From: Candidatus Endomicrobiellum basalitermitum | GTDB taxonomy: Bacteria; Elusimicrobiota; Endomicrobiia; Endomicrobiales; Endomicrobiaceae | Direction of reading: 5' to 3' | Assembly: GCA_031282525.1 (NCBI GenBank) | Contig: JAITDN010000003.1 | Coordinates: 62,001 to 126,000 of the forward strand | Length of the DNA stretch: 64,000 nt | In this document: one piece after another, positions 1-9,383 of the stretch | How the letters are laid out: every line of letters starts with the position of its first letter | Position numbering within the stretch: the first letter of the stretch is position 1 | The notes under the pieces: model-generated | What the model saw: only the letters and a program-made list of their open reading frames with translations | Databases searched by the model: none | Told to the model about the DNA's origin: nothing | Made by a program: the position numbers and the translations under genes

Positions 1-165
1 CATATACACAAATAAAGAATACAATTCATCATGTGAAACCAATTTTTCTTTTGATTTCTTTAATGAATATGAAAGGTAAAAAATCGTAATCATAAAAGCT
101 AAGGCTACAAAAAAACCATAAGTGTAGATTTTGAAGTTTCCTAAACTGAAAAGAATTGGGTGCAT
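1..165 (-). CDS. lgt: Prolipoprotein diacylglyceryl transferase, N-terminal part (partial)
   Basis: This is the first 55 codons of a gene that runs off the left edge; it is too short for the ORF track. Reading the minus strand from the ATG at 165 gives MHPILFSLGNFKIYTYGFF, the typical opening of Lgt, which transfers diacylglycerol to the lipobox cysteine of prolipoproteins in the inner membrane. A hydrophobic segment (about residues 18-33) follows. The start lies 2 bp after the lspA stop, so the two lipoprotein-maturation genes form one unit with ileS upstream. The identification rests on the N-terminal motif and the neighbour; the active site is outside the window. Confidence 0.82.
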   Translation of the reverse strand, partial: MHPILFSLGNFKIYTYGFFVALAFMITIFYLSYSLKKSKEKLVSHDELYSLFVYM

Positions 166-167
166 GT

Positions 168-641
168 TTATGAGCGTCTATTTTTTTTGAATTTTAAAAC
201 ATCAACAAAAATAATAATTATAGCAATACAAATACAACTGTCAGCAATATTAAACGATGGCCATCTTAGATAATTAACACCAAAATCAAGGAAATCTACG
301 ACTCCTTTATAAAATAATCTATCTATAAGATTCCCAAAACCACCTGAAATTATTAGGCAAAAAGCATATCTTTGAGTTTTGTTGTGCATCTTAGTTAAAT
401 TTCTACGAAACCATAGTGATACAATAACTAGAAGTGAGGATATTAAAAAAGAGAATAATGAATTTCTATATTTGAACATACCAAAAACTATACCTGTATT
501 ACGAATATTTGTAATATTAAAAAAATTGCAAAATGGAATAATATTTATATAAGAGTTATAGTCTATAAATTTATCTACAAGAAATTTTGTAGACTGATCT
601 AAAGCAATGATAATTATACTCAAAAATATCATTTTTTTCAT
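168..641 (-). CDS. lspA: Lipoprotein signal peptidase (signal peptidase II)
   Basis: This inner-membrane aspartyl protease removes the signal peptide from diacylglyceryl-prolipoproteins. Its 157 residues are the usual length. Four hydrophobic segments are visible. The two conserved catalytic-aspartate motifs are present: GNLIDRL near residue 107 and FNIADS near residue 134, with VVDF between them. The start codon overlaps the ileS stop in an ATGA arrangement, indicating translational coupling. The ileS-lspA-lgt order is a common bacterial arrangement. Its substrates probably include the DUF4015 lipoprotein in this window. Confidence 0.95.
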   Translation of the reverse strand: MKKMIFLSIIIIALDQSTKFLVDKFIDYNSYINIIPFCNFFNITNIRNTGIVFGMFKYRNSLFSFLISSLLVIVSLWFRRNLTKMHNKTQRYAFCLIISGGFGNLIDRLFYKGVVDFLDFGVNYLRWPSFNIADSCICIAIIIIFVDVLKFKKNRRS

Positions 642-3430
642 ACAATTGACAAAATCTCCCTACATCTAGAACATAAATTGTCTTTTATACCATCAATATA
701 TTTCCAACATCTTAAACATTTTTTTAATTTCGATTTTGTTGCTTCTATAAAAAAATCACTTTCTTTACTTGAGAAGTTACATTTTATATCCCAGTTGCCA
801 AGAATTAAGTTAATGAGCTTTAAATTTTTAAAAACCTCAGCATATTTCTGACCATAAATAATATTTAATGAAGCTTCAAGATTTGAACCTATAATTTTTT
901 TTCGTCTCAATTTTTCATAAACTATTAATGCTTCTTTTCTTAGGTTAAGTATCTTTTCCCATTTTTCAATTAATTCATTTTGAAGAATATACTTATTGCT
1001 TACTATAGGGAAATCTGAAAGAAAAACAGATTCGTGTTGCTCACAAGTCAAATTCCGTATCTCTTTCCAAGCTTCCTCAGCAGTAAATGAGAGCACAGGG
1101 GATATAAGTCTTATTATGACTGAACAAATTTCAAACATTGCAGATATAGAACTTATTCTATCTTTAGTATATTTCTTATCACAATAGAGAATATCTTTTA
1201 AAACATCAAGATAAAACCCACTTAAAAAAACTGTACAGAAATTACCAATCAACATCATAGCTCTGTAAAATTCATATTTTTCATAAGCGCACACAACATT
1301 TAAAACAAGTTGCTGAAGATTATTTAAAGCATATTTATCTATTTCACTCATATCTTTAAAAGATAGTGCCTTTTCTATATTAAAATCATTAATATTTCCT
1401 AATAAAAATCTTATTGTATTCCTAATTTTTCTATAGGTATCACTTAATCCCTTTATAATTTCTTCGGATATTCTTATATCCTCTTTGTAATCACTTGAAG
1501 CTATCCATAGACGAACAATATCAGCCCCATATTTGTCTACGAGTTGCTTACTCGATATAACATTGCCAAGCGACTTCGACATTTTTTTGCCTTTTCCATC
1601 AACAACAAAACCATGTGTTAAAACACTTTTATACGGCACCTCACCTTTTATTGCAACAGATAGTATCATAGAGCTTTGAAACCATCCACGATGTTGATCA
1701 CTCCCTTCAAGATACAAATCTGCAGGATAATCTAAATCTTTATAGTTCTTGCTAGACAAAACAGCTTCGTAGGAAACTCCAGAATCAAACCACACGTCTA
1801 ATATATCCTCTTCTTTTTTAAAATTTATAGAATTGCATATAGAACACTTGGCATCAGTTTCTTTTAGAAAATCTCTTTCGTTCATATCAAACCATGAATC
1901 AGACCCTTTTTCCGCAAATAAAAGCAAAATTTTATCTATAATTTTAGAGTCAAATAATGGCTCTCCACATTCTCTACAATAAAACACTGGTATTGGAACT
2001 CCCCATAAACGCTGGCGACTTAAACACCAATCCGGACGATTTTGAAGCATTGTTGTTATTCTGTTTTCACCGCATTTAGGAATCCAATTTACATTTTTCG
2101 ATAATTCCAACATTTTTTTTCTCAAATCATTATGTTCTATCGACAAAAACCATTGAGGTGTAGCTCTAAAAATTATTGGTCTCTTGCATCTCCAACAATG
2201 TGGATAGGGATGGCTTAATTTCAATTTTGCAAGAATTTGATTTTCCTTTTCAAGTTTATCTATTATCAAATAATTAGCTTTAAAAATATGAGTATTATAA
2301 AACTCTGGAACTTCTTCTGTATAAAACCCCTTATCGTCAACAGGAGACAAAATCTCAAGATTATACTCTAAACTTGCCTGATAATCTTCTGGTCCATGGC
2401 CTGGAGCTATATGCACTATACCAGTTCCATCCTTCATGCTAACAAAGTCGGCAATAATACCTTGAGATTGTTTGTTTACAAGCAATGGATTTTGACATTT
2501 TATTCCAAGAAAATCGGCACCCTTAATCTCTAAAATTACCTCAAAATCTATAGCTTTTATCTTATCTTTAATATCTTCAAGCAAAGCCTCAGCAACTATA
2601 AGTTTCTCTTCATTTTTATCATCAAATTTGTAAACAACAGCGATATATCTAGATTTTTCATTGAAAGCAAGTGCAACATTAGCAGGGAGAGTCCATGGAG
2701 TTGTTGTCCATATTAACACAGAAAAATTTTTCAAAATAAATTTTTTTGCTTTAAGCCTCTCAGGTAAAAATATTATCTTAAATTTCACAAAAATAGAATC
2801 TGAAATAGAATCCTCATATTCAACCTCAGCTTCAGCCATAGCTGTTTCACAAGTTGGACACCAATAAACAGGCTTTTTTTTTCTATATATATACCCATCT
2901 TTTAACAAATCGTTAAAAACCTTTATTATCGATGCTTCATATTTAGGATCTAAAGTCAAATAAGGATGATCCCAATCTGCTATAACACCCAGTCTTTTAA
3001 ATTCAAACTTTTGTATTTCGATAAATTTTTTTGCAAAATCAGCAGCCAGTTTTCTAAAAATAAGTTTATCCACTTTATTTTTATCCATTTTAATTTCCTT
3101 CAAAACAAGCTGTTCAATAGGAAGTCCATGACAGTCCCAACCAGGGGTAAAAGGTACATAATCGCCTGACATAGAACGGTATTTTACAATAAAATCTTTT
3201 AATACTTTATTAAGCGCAGTTCCTATATGTATATGCGCATTTGCATAAGGAGGACCATCGTGAAAAATAAATCTTCTTCTATGCTTATTTTTTTCGCATA
3301 TTTTGGAATAAAGATTTTCTTTATCCCATTCTTCAATAAAAATAGATTCTCTAATGGATAAATTGGCCTTCATTTGAAAATTAGTACTAGGGAGATTTAC
3401 TGTTTTAGAGTAATCTTTTTCTTCATTCAT
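638..3430 (-). CDS. ileS: Isoleucyl-tRNA synthetase
   Basis: This class I aminoacyl-tRNA synthetase charges tRNA-Ile. The HIGH-type motif is HIHIG (about residues 67-70, after GPPYANA) and the KMSKS loop is intact (KKMSKSLGN). The large CP1 editing insertion contains the expected WTTTPWTLPAN motif. The C-terminus carries a four-cysteine zinc knuckle (CLRCW ... CSRC), as in bacterial-type IleRS. The length (930 aa) is normal. I see no T-box leader in the short upstream gap. It is co-transcribed with lspA, with a 4-bp overlap. Confidence 0.98.
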   Translation of the reverse strand: MNEEKDYSKTVNLPSTNFQMKANLSIRESIFIEEWDKENLYSKICEKNKHRRRFIFHDGPPYANAHIHIGTALNKVLKDFIVKYRSMSGDYVPFTPGWDCHGLPIEQLVLKEIKMDKNKVDKLIFRKLAADFAKKFIEIQKFEFKRLGVIADWDHPYLTLDPKYEASIIKVFNDLLKDGYIYRKKKPVYWCPTCETAMAEAEVEYEDSISDSIFVKFKIIFLPERLKAKKFILKNFSVLIWTTTPWTLPANVALAFNEKSRYIAVVYKFDDKNEEKLIVAEALLEDIKDKIKAIDFEVILEIKGADFLGIKCQNPLLVNKQSQGIIADFVSMKDGTGIVHIAPGHGPEDYQASLEYNLEILSPVDDKGFYTEEVPEFYNTHIFKANYLIIDKLEKENQILAKLKLSHPYPHCWRCKRPIIFRATPQWFLSIEHNDLRKKMLELSKNVNWIPKCGENRITTMLQNRPDWCLSRQRLWGVPIPVFYCRECGEPLFDSKIIDKILLLFAEKGSDSWFDMNERDFLKETDAKCSICNSINFKKEEDILDVWFDSGVSYEAVLSSKNYKDLDYPADLYLEGSDQHRGWFQSSMILSVAIKGEVPYKSVLTHGFVVDGKGKKMSKSLGNVISSKQLVDKYGADIVRLWIASSDYKEDIRISEEIIKGLSDTYRKIRNTIRFLLGNINDFNIEKALSFKDMSEIDKYALNNLQQLVLNVVCAYEKYEFYRAMMLIGNFCTVFLSGFYLDVLKDILYCDKKYTKDRISSISAMFEICSVIIRLISPVLSFTAEEAWKEIRNLTCEQHESVFLSDFPIVSNKYILQNELIEKWEKILNLRKEALIVYEKLRRKKIIGSNLEASLNIIYGQKYAEVFKNLKLINLILGNWDIKCNFSSKESDFFIEATKSKLKKCLRCWKYIDGIKDNLCSRCREILSIV

Positions 3431-3488
3431 TCTTTAGTATATCCTCAATAATTTATTTGCTTTATAACTTTTATAATTTATAACTATA

Positions 3489-3752
3489 TTATGGAATTGT
3501 ATCTAAAATTTCATTGAATTTCTGCTCAGAATGACCTGTTATTTCAATAGTTTTTTCTCTACCTCTTTTACCTTTTCTTAAAAAAATCATTGACCTTTTT
3601 ACATCAAAAAAATCTGATAAAAAATCGCATAGTTCTTCATTTGCTTCACCTTCAACTGCAGGAGCTACAACTTTTACTCTTAAAATAGAACCTACTCTAC
3701 TAACAACCTCATTTTTTTTTGAGTTAGGTATTACTCTAACTTTAATAATCAT
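3489..3752 (-). CDS. DUF167 family protein (YggU-like)
   Basis: This is a small 87-residue protein of the DUF167/YggU family, whose biochemical role is not established. The family pattern is clear: IIKVRVIPNSKKNEV at the N-terminus, then VKVVAPAVEGEANEELCDFL and an I-F-L-R-x-G-x-x-x-R-x-K motif near the C-terminus. It lies between yggS and ileS in the same direction. yggS and yggU commonly co-occur in bacteria, often with yggT or proC between them; here the intervening DNA is non-coding. Confidence 0.9.
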   Translation of the reverse strand: MIIKVRVIPNSKKNEVVSRVGSILRVKVVAPAVEGEANEELCDFLSDFFDVKRSMIFLRKGKRGREKTIEITGHSEQKFNEILDTIP

Positions 3753-4063
3753 TAATATTCTCCATTATATGATAAAGGTAGGGATAAATTTACTTACTTA
3801 ACTCTCTAGATTTTCCCACAGTTTGTTTCATAGCTCCATATAAGATATCCGAAAAAATTTTTAGAGAAAATATTTTAGTGCTAATTCAATTGTACTATTC
3901 AGAGATTTAACTATTTCTTTTAATGTTTAAAGTTAAATCATATTTTGTGGTTTAACAGAAATGGCGAGTACACCCGCATAAATATCCTTATCTTCAATCA
4001 CAGATACACTAAACTTCCGCTGAAGATTCGATATAACTTCTACCTAACAAATATCATTACAAA
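3753..4063. other. Gap between yggS and yggU with degraded coding remnants
   Basis: About 310 bp hold no intact ORF. On the minus strand, short coding-like pieces appear in shifting frames: FSVSVIEDKDIYAGVLAIS (near 4010-3950), then EIVKSLNSTIELALKYF, then KIFSDILYGAMKQTVGKS ending near 3797. Ordered same-strand pieces separated by stops look like a decayed gene. The first piece loosely resembles the C-terminus of an ATP synthase delta-type domain, but I cannot assign a family. It sits where yggT or proC often lies in other genomes. Confidence 0.35.
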
Positions 4064-4756
4064 TTAACTTACATATTCTCTTTCTCCAAATATTGCTGAC
4101 CCGACTCTTATCATATTTGAACCTTCTTCAATGGCGACTTTGTAATCATTAGACATACCCATAGATAAAATATCAAAATTAGAATTGTTAAAAGATTTTT
4201 TAATATTTCCAAATAATCTATATACTTGCCTAAAATAATATCTTGAATCTTCAGAACTCTCACTATAAGGAGTTATAACCATCAATCCCCTTATAATAAT
4301 ATTGGGAACAAGTAAACATTTCTTATAAAAATCTTCCACCTCATCTGGAGCAACACCTATTTTAGAGATTTCATGTGAAACTTTTACCTCAATAAGACAA
4401 TTCTGTAACTTATTTAAACTTTTTGCATGACGACTTATATTATATGCAAGACTCATCGCATCCAAAGAGTGTATCAAATCAAAGTTTTCTACGACTCTTC
4501 TTACTTTATTTGATTGCAAACATCCTATAAAATGTTTTGTAATTCCTCTAAGAGAAAAACCAAGTTGCTCAAATTTAGGCAATGCCTCTTGTATTTTATT
4601 TTCTCCTACATGTTTTATTCCACATTTCAAGGCTTCTAAAACACTTTGGTACGGGAAAGTTTTTGTCACAGCTACAAGTTCAACAGAAGTACCAGAACTT
4701 TTAGTTAAATTTATAATATTTTCAATAAATTCTACACTTTTTCTAATATTTCTCAT
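4064..4756 (-). CDS. yggS: YggS family pyridoxal-5'-phosphate homeostasis protein
   Basis: This single-domain PLP-binding TIM-barrel protein (PROSC/YggS family) helps maintain B6 and amino-acid homeostasis. The PLP lysine is in VAVTKTFP near residue 32. Further family motifs are HVGENKIQEA, HFIGCLQSNK and GLMVITPY; MGMSNDYKVAIEEGSNMIRVGSAIFG near the C-terminus is the phosphate-binding signature. The length (230 aa) is normal. The downstream partner position before yggU is decayed. Confidence 0.95.
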   Translation of the reverse strand: MRNIRKSVEFIENIINLTKSSGTSVELVAVTKTFPYQSVLEALKCGIKHVGENKIQEALPKFEQLGFSLRGITKHFIGCLQSNKVRRVVENFDLIHSLDAMSLAYNISRHAKSLNKLQNCLIEVKVSHEISKIGVAPDEVEDFYKKCLLVPNIIIRGLMVITPYSESSEDSRYYFRQVYRLFGNIKKSFNNSNFDILSMGMSNDYKVAIEEGSNMIRVGSAIFGEREYVS

Positions 4757-5477
4757 TTTTTTTAATTTATTTCTCTAAAAATCAAAATAATTATAACATA
4801 TTTTTGATGTTTTGAAATTTTTACTGTAATTCTAAATATATGAATAAAAGACTTGTTATTTATATATACTCAAATTTCTCTTTATATTTTTTAGCTTGAA
4901 ACTGTTGTTCTCTCTTTATTTGTACCTTTAAATGATCCCAAAAGTTTAATCAAGAATTTATCTATATATTTCCTTTGCTTTATTATAATACTCTAAAATT
5001 TTTAAAAACTATTCTTGCTTACAATTTATTTTAATCCCTACATTTTCTTCTTTACAAATTACTTCACCTTCTTGAATTATACTTTTCAACTTCAATGCTA
5101 AACACTTTTCTCTACATAATCACTAAGTCCTGTTTCTATTTTCTTAACTTCCCCACTACTCCTAATTCTCATACTTACTTTTTTTAAGAAGTAGAATATT
5201 TTTAAAAAAATCATTTTTTTGCTTTATCTAACTTATCAACTATGCCAAAAAAAATAAAATCAATTTAACTCTATTAACACCCAAAACTTTAACAAATTTA
5301 CATTTTATAGAAAAAAAAGATTACCAAATACTTTTTAATAACCAAAGTCTATTTCTCAACTTTATATTCTAAATCTAACCATATAGTGTTAATTCTACTT
5401 TTAAATAATATTTTGCATCATACAAAATTTTATCCTTAAAAATTATGAAAATATAAACAATGTATGTCATATCTGTT
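4757..5477 (-). pseudogene. Degraded gene remnant upstream of yggS (family not identified)
   Basis: About 720 bp contain no intact ORF, but the minus strand keeps ordered protein-like pieces in different frames. SMRIRSSGEVKKIETGLSD appears around 5185-5120. A second piece, LKLKSIIQEGEVICKEENVG, follows after a frameshift around 5098-5035. Further pieces, weaker, extend to about 4870. Frame-hopping with preserved order is what a decaying gene leaves. Amphipathic spacing and the E-N-V-G-I-K-I pattern are vaguely OmpA/MotB-like, but I would not assign it. The rest is AT-rich DNA with no recognisable signal. Confidence 0.4.
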
Positions 5478-6647
5478 TTATTTCTTAAACTCTTGTTTCA
5501 ACTCATCAATTTTATTAACTTTTTCCCAAGTGAAATCCTCTTCATTTCTACCAAAATGTCCATAAACGGCAGTCTTAGAAAATATCGGGTTACGAAGCTG
5601 CAAGTAATCCGTAATACCTTTGGGAGTAAGTGGAAATATTTTTCTTACAACAGGTTCTAACGCTAACCCTGAGATTTTACCAGAATGATGTGTATCAATC
5701 ATTATAGAAACAGGATCAGCTACACCAATCGCATAAGCAAGTTGTACCGTACATTTATCAGCTAGACCTGATGCGACTATATTTTTTGCAATATGCCTCG
5801 CCATATAACAAGCACTTCTATCAACCTTAGTAGAGTCTTTTCCAGAAAACGCTCCTCCACCATGTGCAGCCATCCCACCGTAAGTGTCAACTATTATCTT
5901 CCTTCCAGTAAGACCAGTATCTACCGCAGGTCCACCAAATAAAAATTTACCTGTAGGATTAATATATATTTTTGTATTTTTATCAATTAGATGTCCAACT
6001 GTAGGTTTAATAACATTATTAAAAATCTCTTTTTTAGATTCATTCGTTATATGATCTCCTACCTCATCTAAAATTTCTCCAGTGTGTTGTGTTGACAAAA
6101 TAACAGCATCTATTCTTTTAGGTTCCCAATCTATGTACTCAACAGTTACCTGAGTTTTTCCATCTGGCCCTAAATAAGGCAGAATACCTCTCTTCCTTAC
6201 CTCAGAAAGTTTCATCGCAAGTTTATGAGCTAAAATTATAGGTAAAGGCATAAACTCAGGCGTCTCCTTGCATGCAAAACCTATCATCAATCCCTGATCA
6301 CCAGCTCCACCAATGTCAACACCTATAGCAATATCTGGGGATTGTGTGTTTATAGTGTCAATTATTGCACATGTGTTATAGTCAAACCCTAAAGATAAAT
6401 TATCGTAACCTATTCTTTTTATAGCTTCTCTTACAATATCCCTTATATTAATTCTTGCAGTTGTAGTAATCTCTCCGCCTATAATAAGCAATCCTTTGGA
6501 AATAAAAATTTCACAAGCAACTCTTGCATTTATATCTTGCTTTAATATTTCATCCAAAATAGTGTCAGAAACTATATCACATACTTTGTCAGGATGACCT
6601 TCCGTAACAGATTCAGATGTAAAAAAATAACCACGTTTATGTGACAT
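5478..6647 (-). CDS. metK: S-adenosylmethionine synthetase
   Basis: MetK makes S-adenosylmethionine from methionine and ATP. All family signatures are present: [18 protein letters not shown] at the N-terminus, [12 protein letters not shown] (about residues 112-123) and the phosphate loop [17 protein letters not shown]. The length is 389 aa, close to the usual value. A strong Shine-Dalgarno (GGAGG) lies about 13 bp before the ATG. It follows recA at 86 bp. I looked for a SAM riboswitch in that gap and found none; the gap is too short to hold one. Confidence 0.98.
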   Translation of the reverse strand: MSHKRGYFFTSESVTEGHPDKVCDIVSDTILDEILKQDINARVACEIFISKGLLIIGGEITTTARINIRDIVREAIKRIGYDNLSLGFDYNTCAIIDTINTQSPDIAIGVDIGGAGDQGLMIGFACKETPEFMPLPIILAHKLAMKLSEVRKRGILPYLGPDGKTQVTVEYIDWEPKRIDAVILSTQHTGEILDEVGDHITNESKKEIFNNVIKPTVGHLIDKNTKIYINPTGKFLFGGPAVDTGLTGRKIIVDTYGGMAAHGGGAFSGKDSTKVDRSACYMARHIAKNIVASGLADKCTVQLAYAIGVADPVSIMIDTHHSGKISGLALEPVVRKIFPLTPKGITDYLQLRNPIFSKTAVYGHFGRNEEDFTWEKVNKIDELKQEFKK

Positions 6648-6733
6648 AAAAAACCCCTAACCTCCACTTCTTTACTATCCAATATACTAAAAATCTTCAT
6701 CATATTTAAAAACATTATACACATAATTCTTAT

Positions 6734-7801
6734 TTATTTTTTTGTATTCTTATATAATTTTTTTTCCTTTACAATTTTGTCTTCCATCTCTTCCTCTTTT
6801 TTATCAATTACTCCCAAAGTTTTCTCCCTTACTCTCATTTCTATATCTTCAGCGATTATAGGGTTTTCAGATAAATATGTTTTTACATTATCTCTACCTT
6901 GTCCAAGTTTTTCATTTTTATAACTAAAAAATGCTCCTGTTCTCTCAATTATTCCACAATCTATACCCATATCTATCAAGTACCCGAGTTTATCAATACC
7001 TTGTCCGAATATTATTTCAAACTCAGCTTGTTTAAACGGCGCTGCAACTTTATTTTTTACAACTTTGACTCTTACTCTATTACCTAAAATCTCATCACCT
7101 TTTTTAACAGATTCAATCCTTCTTATATCTAATCTCACTGAAGAATAAAATTTGAGTGCGAGCCCACCTGGAGTTATTTCAGGATTTCCCCACATTACGC
7201 CTATTTTTTGTCTTAACTGATTTATAAATATTATTGAAGTTCTAGATTTAGAAATATTTGATGTAAGTTTTCTGAGAGCTTGACTCATAAGTCTTGCCTG
7301 AAGACCTAAAAAAGAATCTCCTATCTCTCCTTCAATTTCAGCTTTAGGAACAAGAGCCGCTACAGAATCAACAATTATAATATCAACTGCCCCTGAACGT
7401 ACAAGCTTATCAGCAATTTCTAGGCCTTGTTCACCTGAATCTGGTTGCGATATTAAAAGATTGTCTATGCGTACACCAAGCTTTTGAGCATATTCAGGAT
7501 CCATTGCATGTTCAGCATCAATATACGCTGCAATACCACCTACTTTTTGTGCTTCAGCAACCATACACAAAGCTAAAGTCGTCTTACCTGATGCTTCAGG
7601 ACCATAAATCTCAACTATTCTACCACGTGGAATCCCACCTATACCTATAGCTACATCAAGAGGCAAAGCACCGGTTGATATTGAATCAACTTTTTCCTTC
7701 AAACGCTCATCACCAAGTCTCATAATCGCCTCTTTCCCAAAATCTTTCTCAATTTGTGAAAGAGCTAAATCTAATGCTCTAAGCTTCTCATCTTTTACCA
7801 T
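6734..7801 (-). CDS. recA: Recombinase RecA
   Basis: This ATP-dependent strand-exchange protein acts in homologous recombination and the SOS response. Walker A is [10 protein letters not shown] (about residues 69-78). The L2 loop/NQLRQKIG and the [10 protein letters not shown] motif are intact. The length (355 aa) is typical. The translation start is unusual: ten consecutive G residues lie one base before the ATG, and the only good Shine-Dalgarno (GAGG) is placed for an upstream ATG rather than this one (see the regulatory feature). The RecA frame itself is complete. metK follows downstream on the same strand. Confidence 0.98.
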   Translation of the reverse strand: MVKDEKLRALDLALSQIEKDFGKEAIMRLGDERLKEKVDSISTGALPLDVAIGIGGIPRGRIVEIYGPEASGKTTLALCMVAEAQKVGGIAAYIDAEHAMDPEYAQKLGVRIDNLLISQPDSGEQGLEIADKLVRSGAVDIIIVDSVAALVPKAEIEGEIGDSFLGLQARLMSQALRKLTSNISKSRTSIIFINQLRQKIGVMWGNPEITPGGLALKFYSSVRLDIRRIESVKKGDEILGNRVRVKVVKNKVAAPFKQAEFEIIFGQGIDKLGYLIDMGIDCGIIERTGAFFSYKNEKLGQGRDNVKTYLSENPIIAEDIEMRVREKTLGVIDKKEEEMEDKIVKEKKLYKNTKK

Positions 7802-7828
7802 ACCCCCCCCCCATCACTTACCTCATTT
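7802..7828 (-). promoter_or_regulatory. G10 homopolymer and competing start codon in the recA ribosome-binding region
   Basis: The minus strand reads GAGG-TAAGTG-AT-G10-T-ATG. The last ATG is the recA start. GAGG lies 6 nt before an upstream ATG made from AT plus the first G of the run. With ten Gs this upstream ATG gives MGGGYGKR and then a stop, overlapping the recA start out of frame. With nine (or twelve) Gs it would be in frame and add a short Gly-rich leader to RecA. The GAGG is about 19 nt from the actual recA ATG, which is too far for standard initiation. Slippage of the tract would therefore change initiation or frame. The sequence is direct; the switch is inference. Confidence 0.6.
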
Positions 7829-7926
7829 AATAACAACTTTCTCTTTGCATAAATTCCTATAAAATACTTCTACTTTAATCAACACCAAACATATTATCCT
7901 CAAAACTATTGAACTCTAATCTAAAA

Positions 7927-9383
7927 TCACCTGCTCACAACGTTAATAAGAAATTGATGTATATGAACCATTGCTAAAGTATCCATAGCGCAATACTTTA
8001 GTAAATTATATTTTGTTTGTTCTATTTTTTTATTATTATATACTCCGATTGTCATAAAGGCAAAAGCAGCAACAGCATCTCGACCATTCCTTATTTTTAA
8101 GTGAGAATAGTTCAGTTCCGGAACCAATACTGGAAGAACTTTTTTTATAGATGAACAGCCATGAAAATTTATGTTGTAATAATTTTCTCTGATAATCAGT
8201 TCTATATCTACTATCCTTTTAACTATTTTATAAAGTTTTTCAGATAAATCAGGGAAAATATCTATGAGTTTTAAAATAACGTTACGTTCAAAATTGGCAT
8301 AGGTTATTATACTACCTTCTAAATCTAGATATTCAATAAATTTTTCCGTAATCTCACGTCTACAGTCTTTTTTGGGATCAACAATATACTCTCATAATGA
8401 TCTAAAATATTTCCTGCTATGTCAGTTTTATCTATTGAGAACTGAGTTAAGAACTGTGTATGAGGACCAATATATTCACATAAGGGTATTGCCGCCATAC
8501 TCACTGATTCAAAATCGAGATAATAAAAAGGCTGTTTTATACTGTGAATATGCGTTTCTAAATTTTCTGAAATGTAATTTATACCCGTCAAAACACAATT
8601 TTTAACTATTTTTTGAACTTTAGTAAGTTCAAAATCAGATGGGATTTTGCAAATCGTATCAACTCCCAAAGTTATTAATTTTTCAATTGAAGTAGTTGAA
8701 AGACGTGGTAGATCAAATATATGATTTTTCACACTTTTACCTATACAAGTGTTAAATACAAGACAATTTTTGCAATTTTTCTTTAGATAAGGTTCCGGCA
8801 TGTTTTTTGATTTAATAACTTCAAAAATTTCATCTGAAAGATTTAAAAACTCATTGGTTTTTAATTCAACTTTCTCAGTACAATCTAATACTTTAAAAAA
8901 TTTTGATACGTCCATACCAAAACGATAATCATTAGACAAGTAAAGGAGGAGATATTTTTGTACGTTCACACTAGCTTTAGCCAAAACCATTGCATCAAAA
9001 GATATATCATTAATATATTTAAATTTATACTTAGTAGCAGATTTAACTTCAAACAAAGATAGTAAATTATTATCACACTTTTTGAGTACGTCAACTTTTG
9101 CTAAATAAGCATCCGCAACAAAAGAAGCTTCACAAATAGTTTTAACATTTGGATTAAGTATCAATTCTTTAGTATATAACGCCCCAATATCAGTTTTTGA
9201 TCCCCACGCACTTATAGCATTTGAAAAAAAATGCTGAGACATTTTCTTAATAATTTTTCTTTCAAATTTTAAAAACCTATTATTAACTCTCCTGGATTTT
9301 AGAATCATATTTCTTTTTGTCATCCAACCTAGAGTAGGACAACGCAAATAATTAATAAAAATCGTTTTATTTATATATTTCAT
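7927..9383 (-). pseudogene. DUF2779-type nuclease (Cas4-like domain plus DEDDy exonuclease-like domain), frameshifted
   Basis: Two ORFs, 9383-8325 (352 aa) and 8127-7927 (66 aa), belong to one gene of about 485 codons. The missing middle is in the -1 frame and joins them: DCRREITEKFIEYLDLEG and IITYANFERN continue without stops into the second ORF. The N-terminal half looks like a PD-(D/E)XK/Cas4-type nuclease: YLRCP at residue 15, FEVKSATKYK, and a C-x2-C-x5-C cluster for a possible Fe-S site. The C-terminal half has DEDDy-type motifs: YYLDFES, ITYANFE and YCAMDTLAMV. One -1 shift near 8367-8385 restores the whole protein. It is either a recent pseudogene or a frameshift-expressed gene. Confidence 0.8.
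8367..8373 (-). promoter_or_regulatory. A-AAA-AAG slippery heptamer at the DUF2779 frame break
   Basis: On the minus strand the zero frame reads cca-aaa-aag-act, which places a dnaX-type A AAA AAG heptamer exactly in register for -1 slippage. A -1 slip here continues directly into the frame of the conserved DUF2779 remainder (next residues DCRREITEK). The zero-frame stop TAG lies about 10 codons downstream. Against programmed use: the -1 frame already reads VDPKK just before the heptamer, as the family would, so a simple one-base loss slightly upstream explains the break equally well. I see no strong downstream hairpin. Confidence 0.4.

Noticed and set aside
3431-3488. T-box leader before ileS or the other tRNA synthetase genes
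   Set aside because: Upstream gaps are short or AT-rich, without a T-box sequence or specifier hairpins.
6648-6733. Possible SAM riboswitch before metK
   Set aside because: The gap is only 86 bp, with no conserved riboswitch core or terminator-like hairpin; just a strong Shine-Dalgarno.
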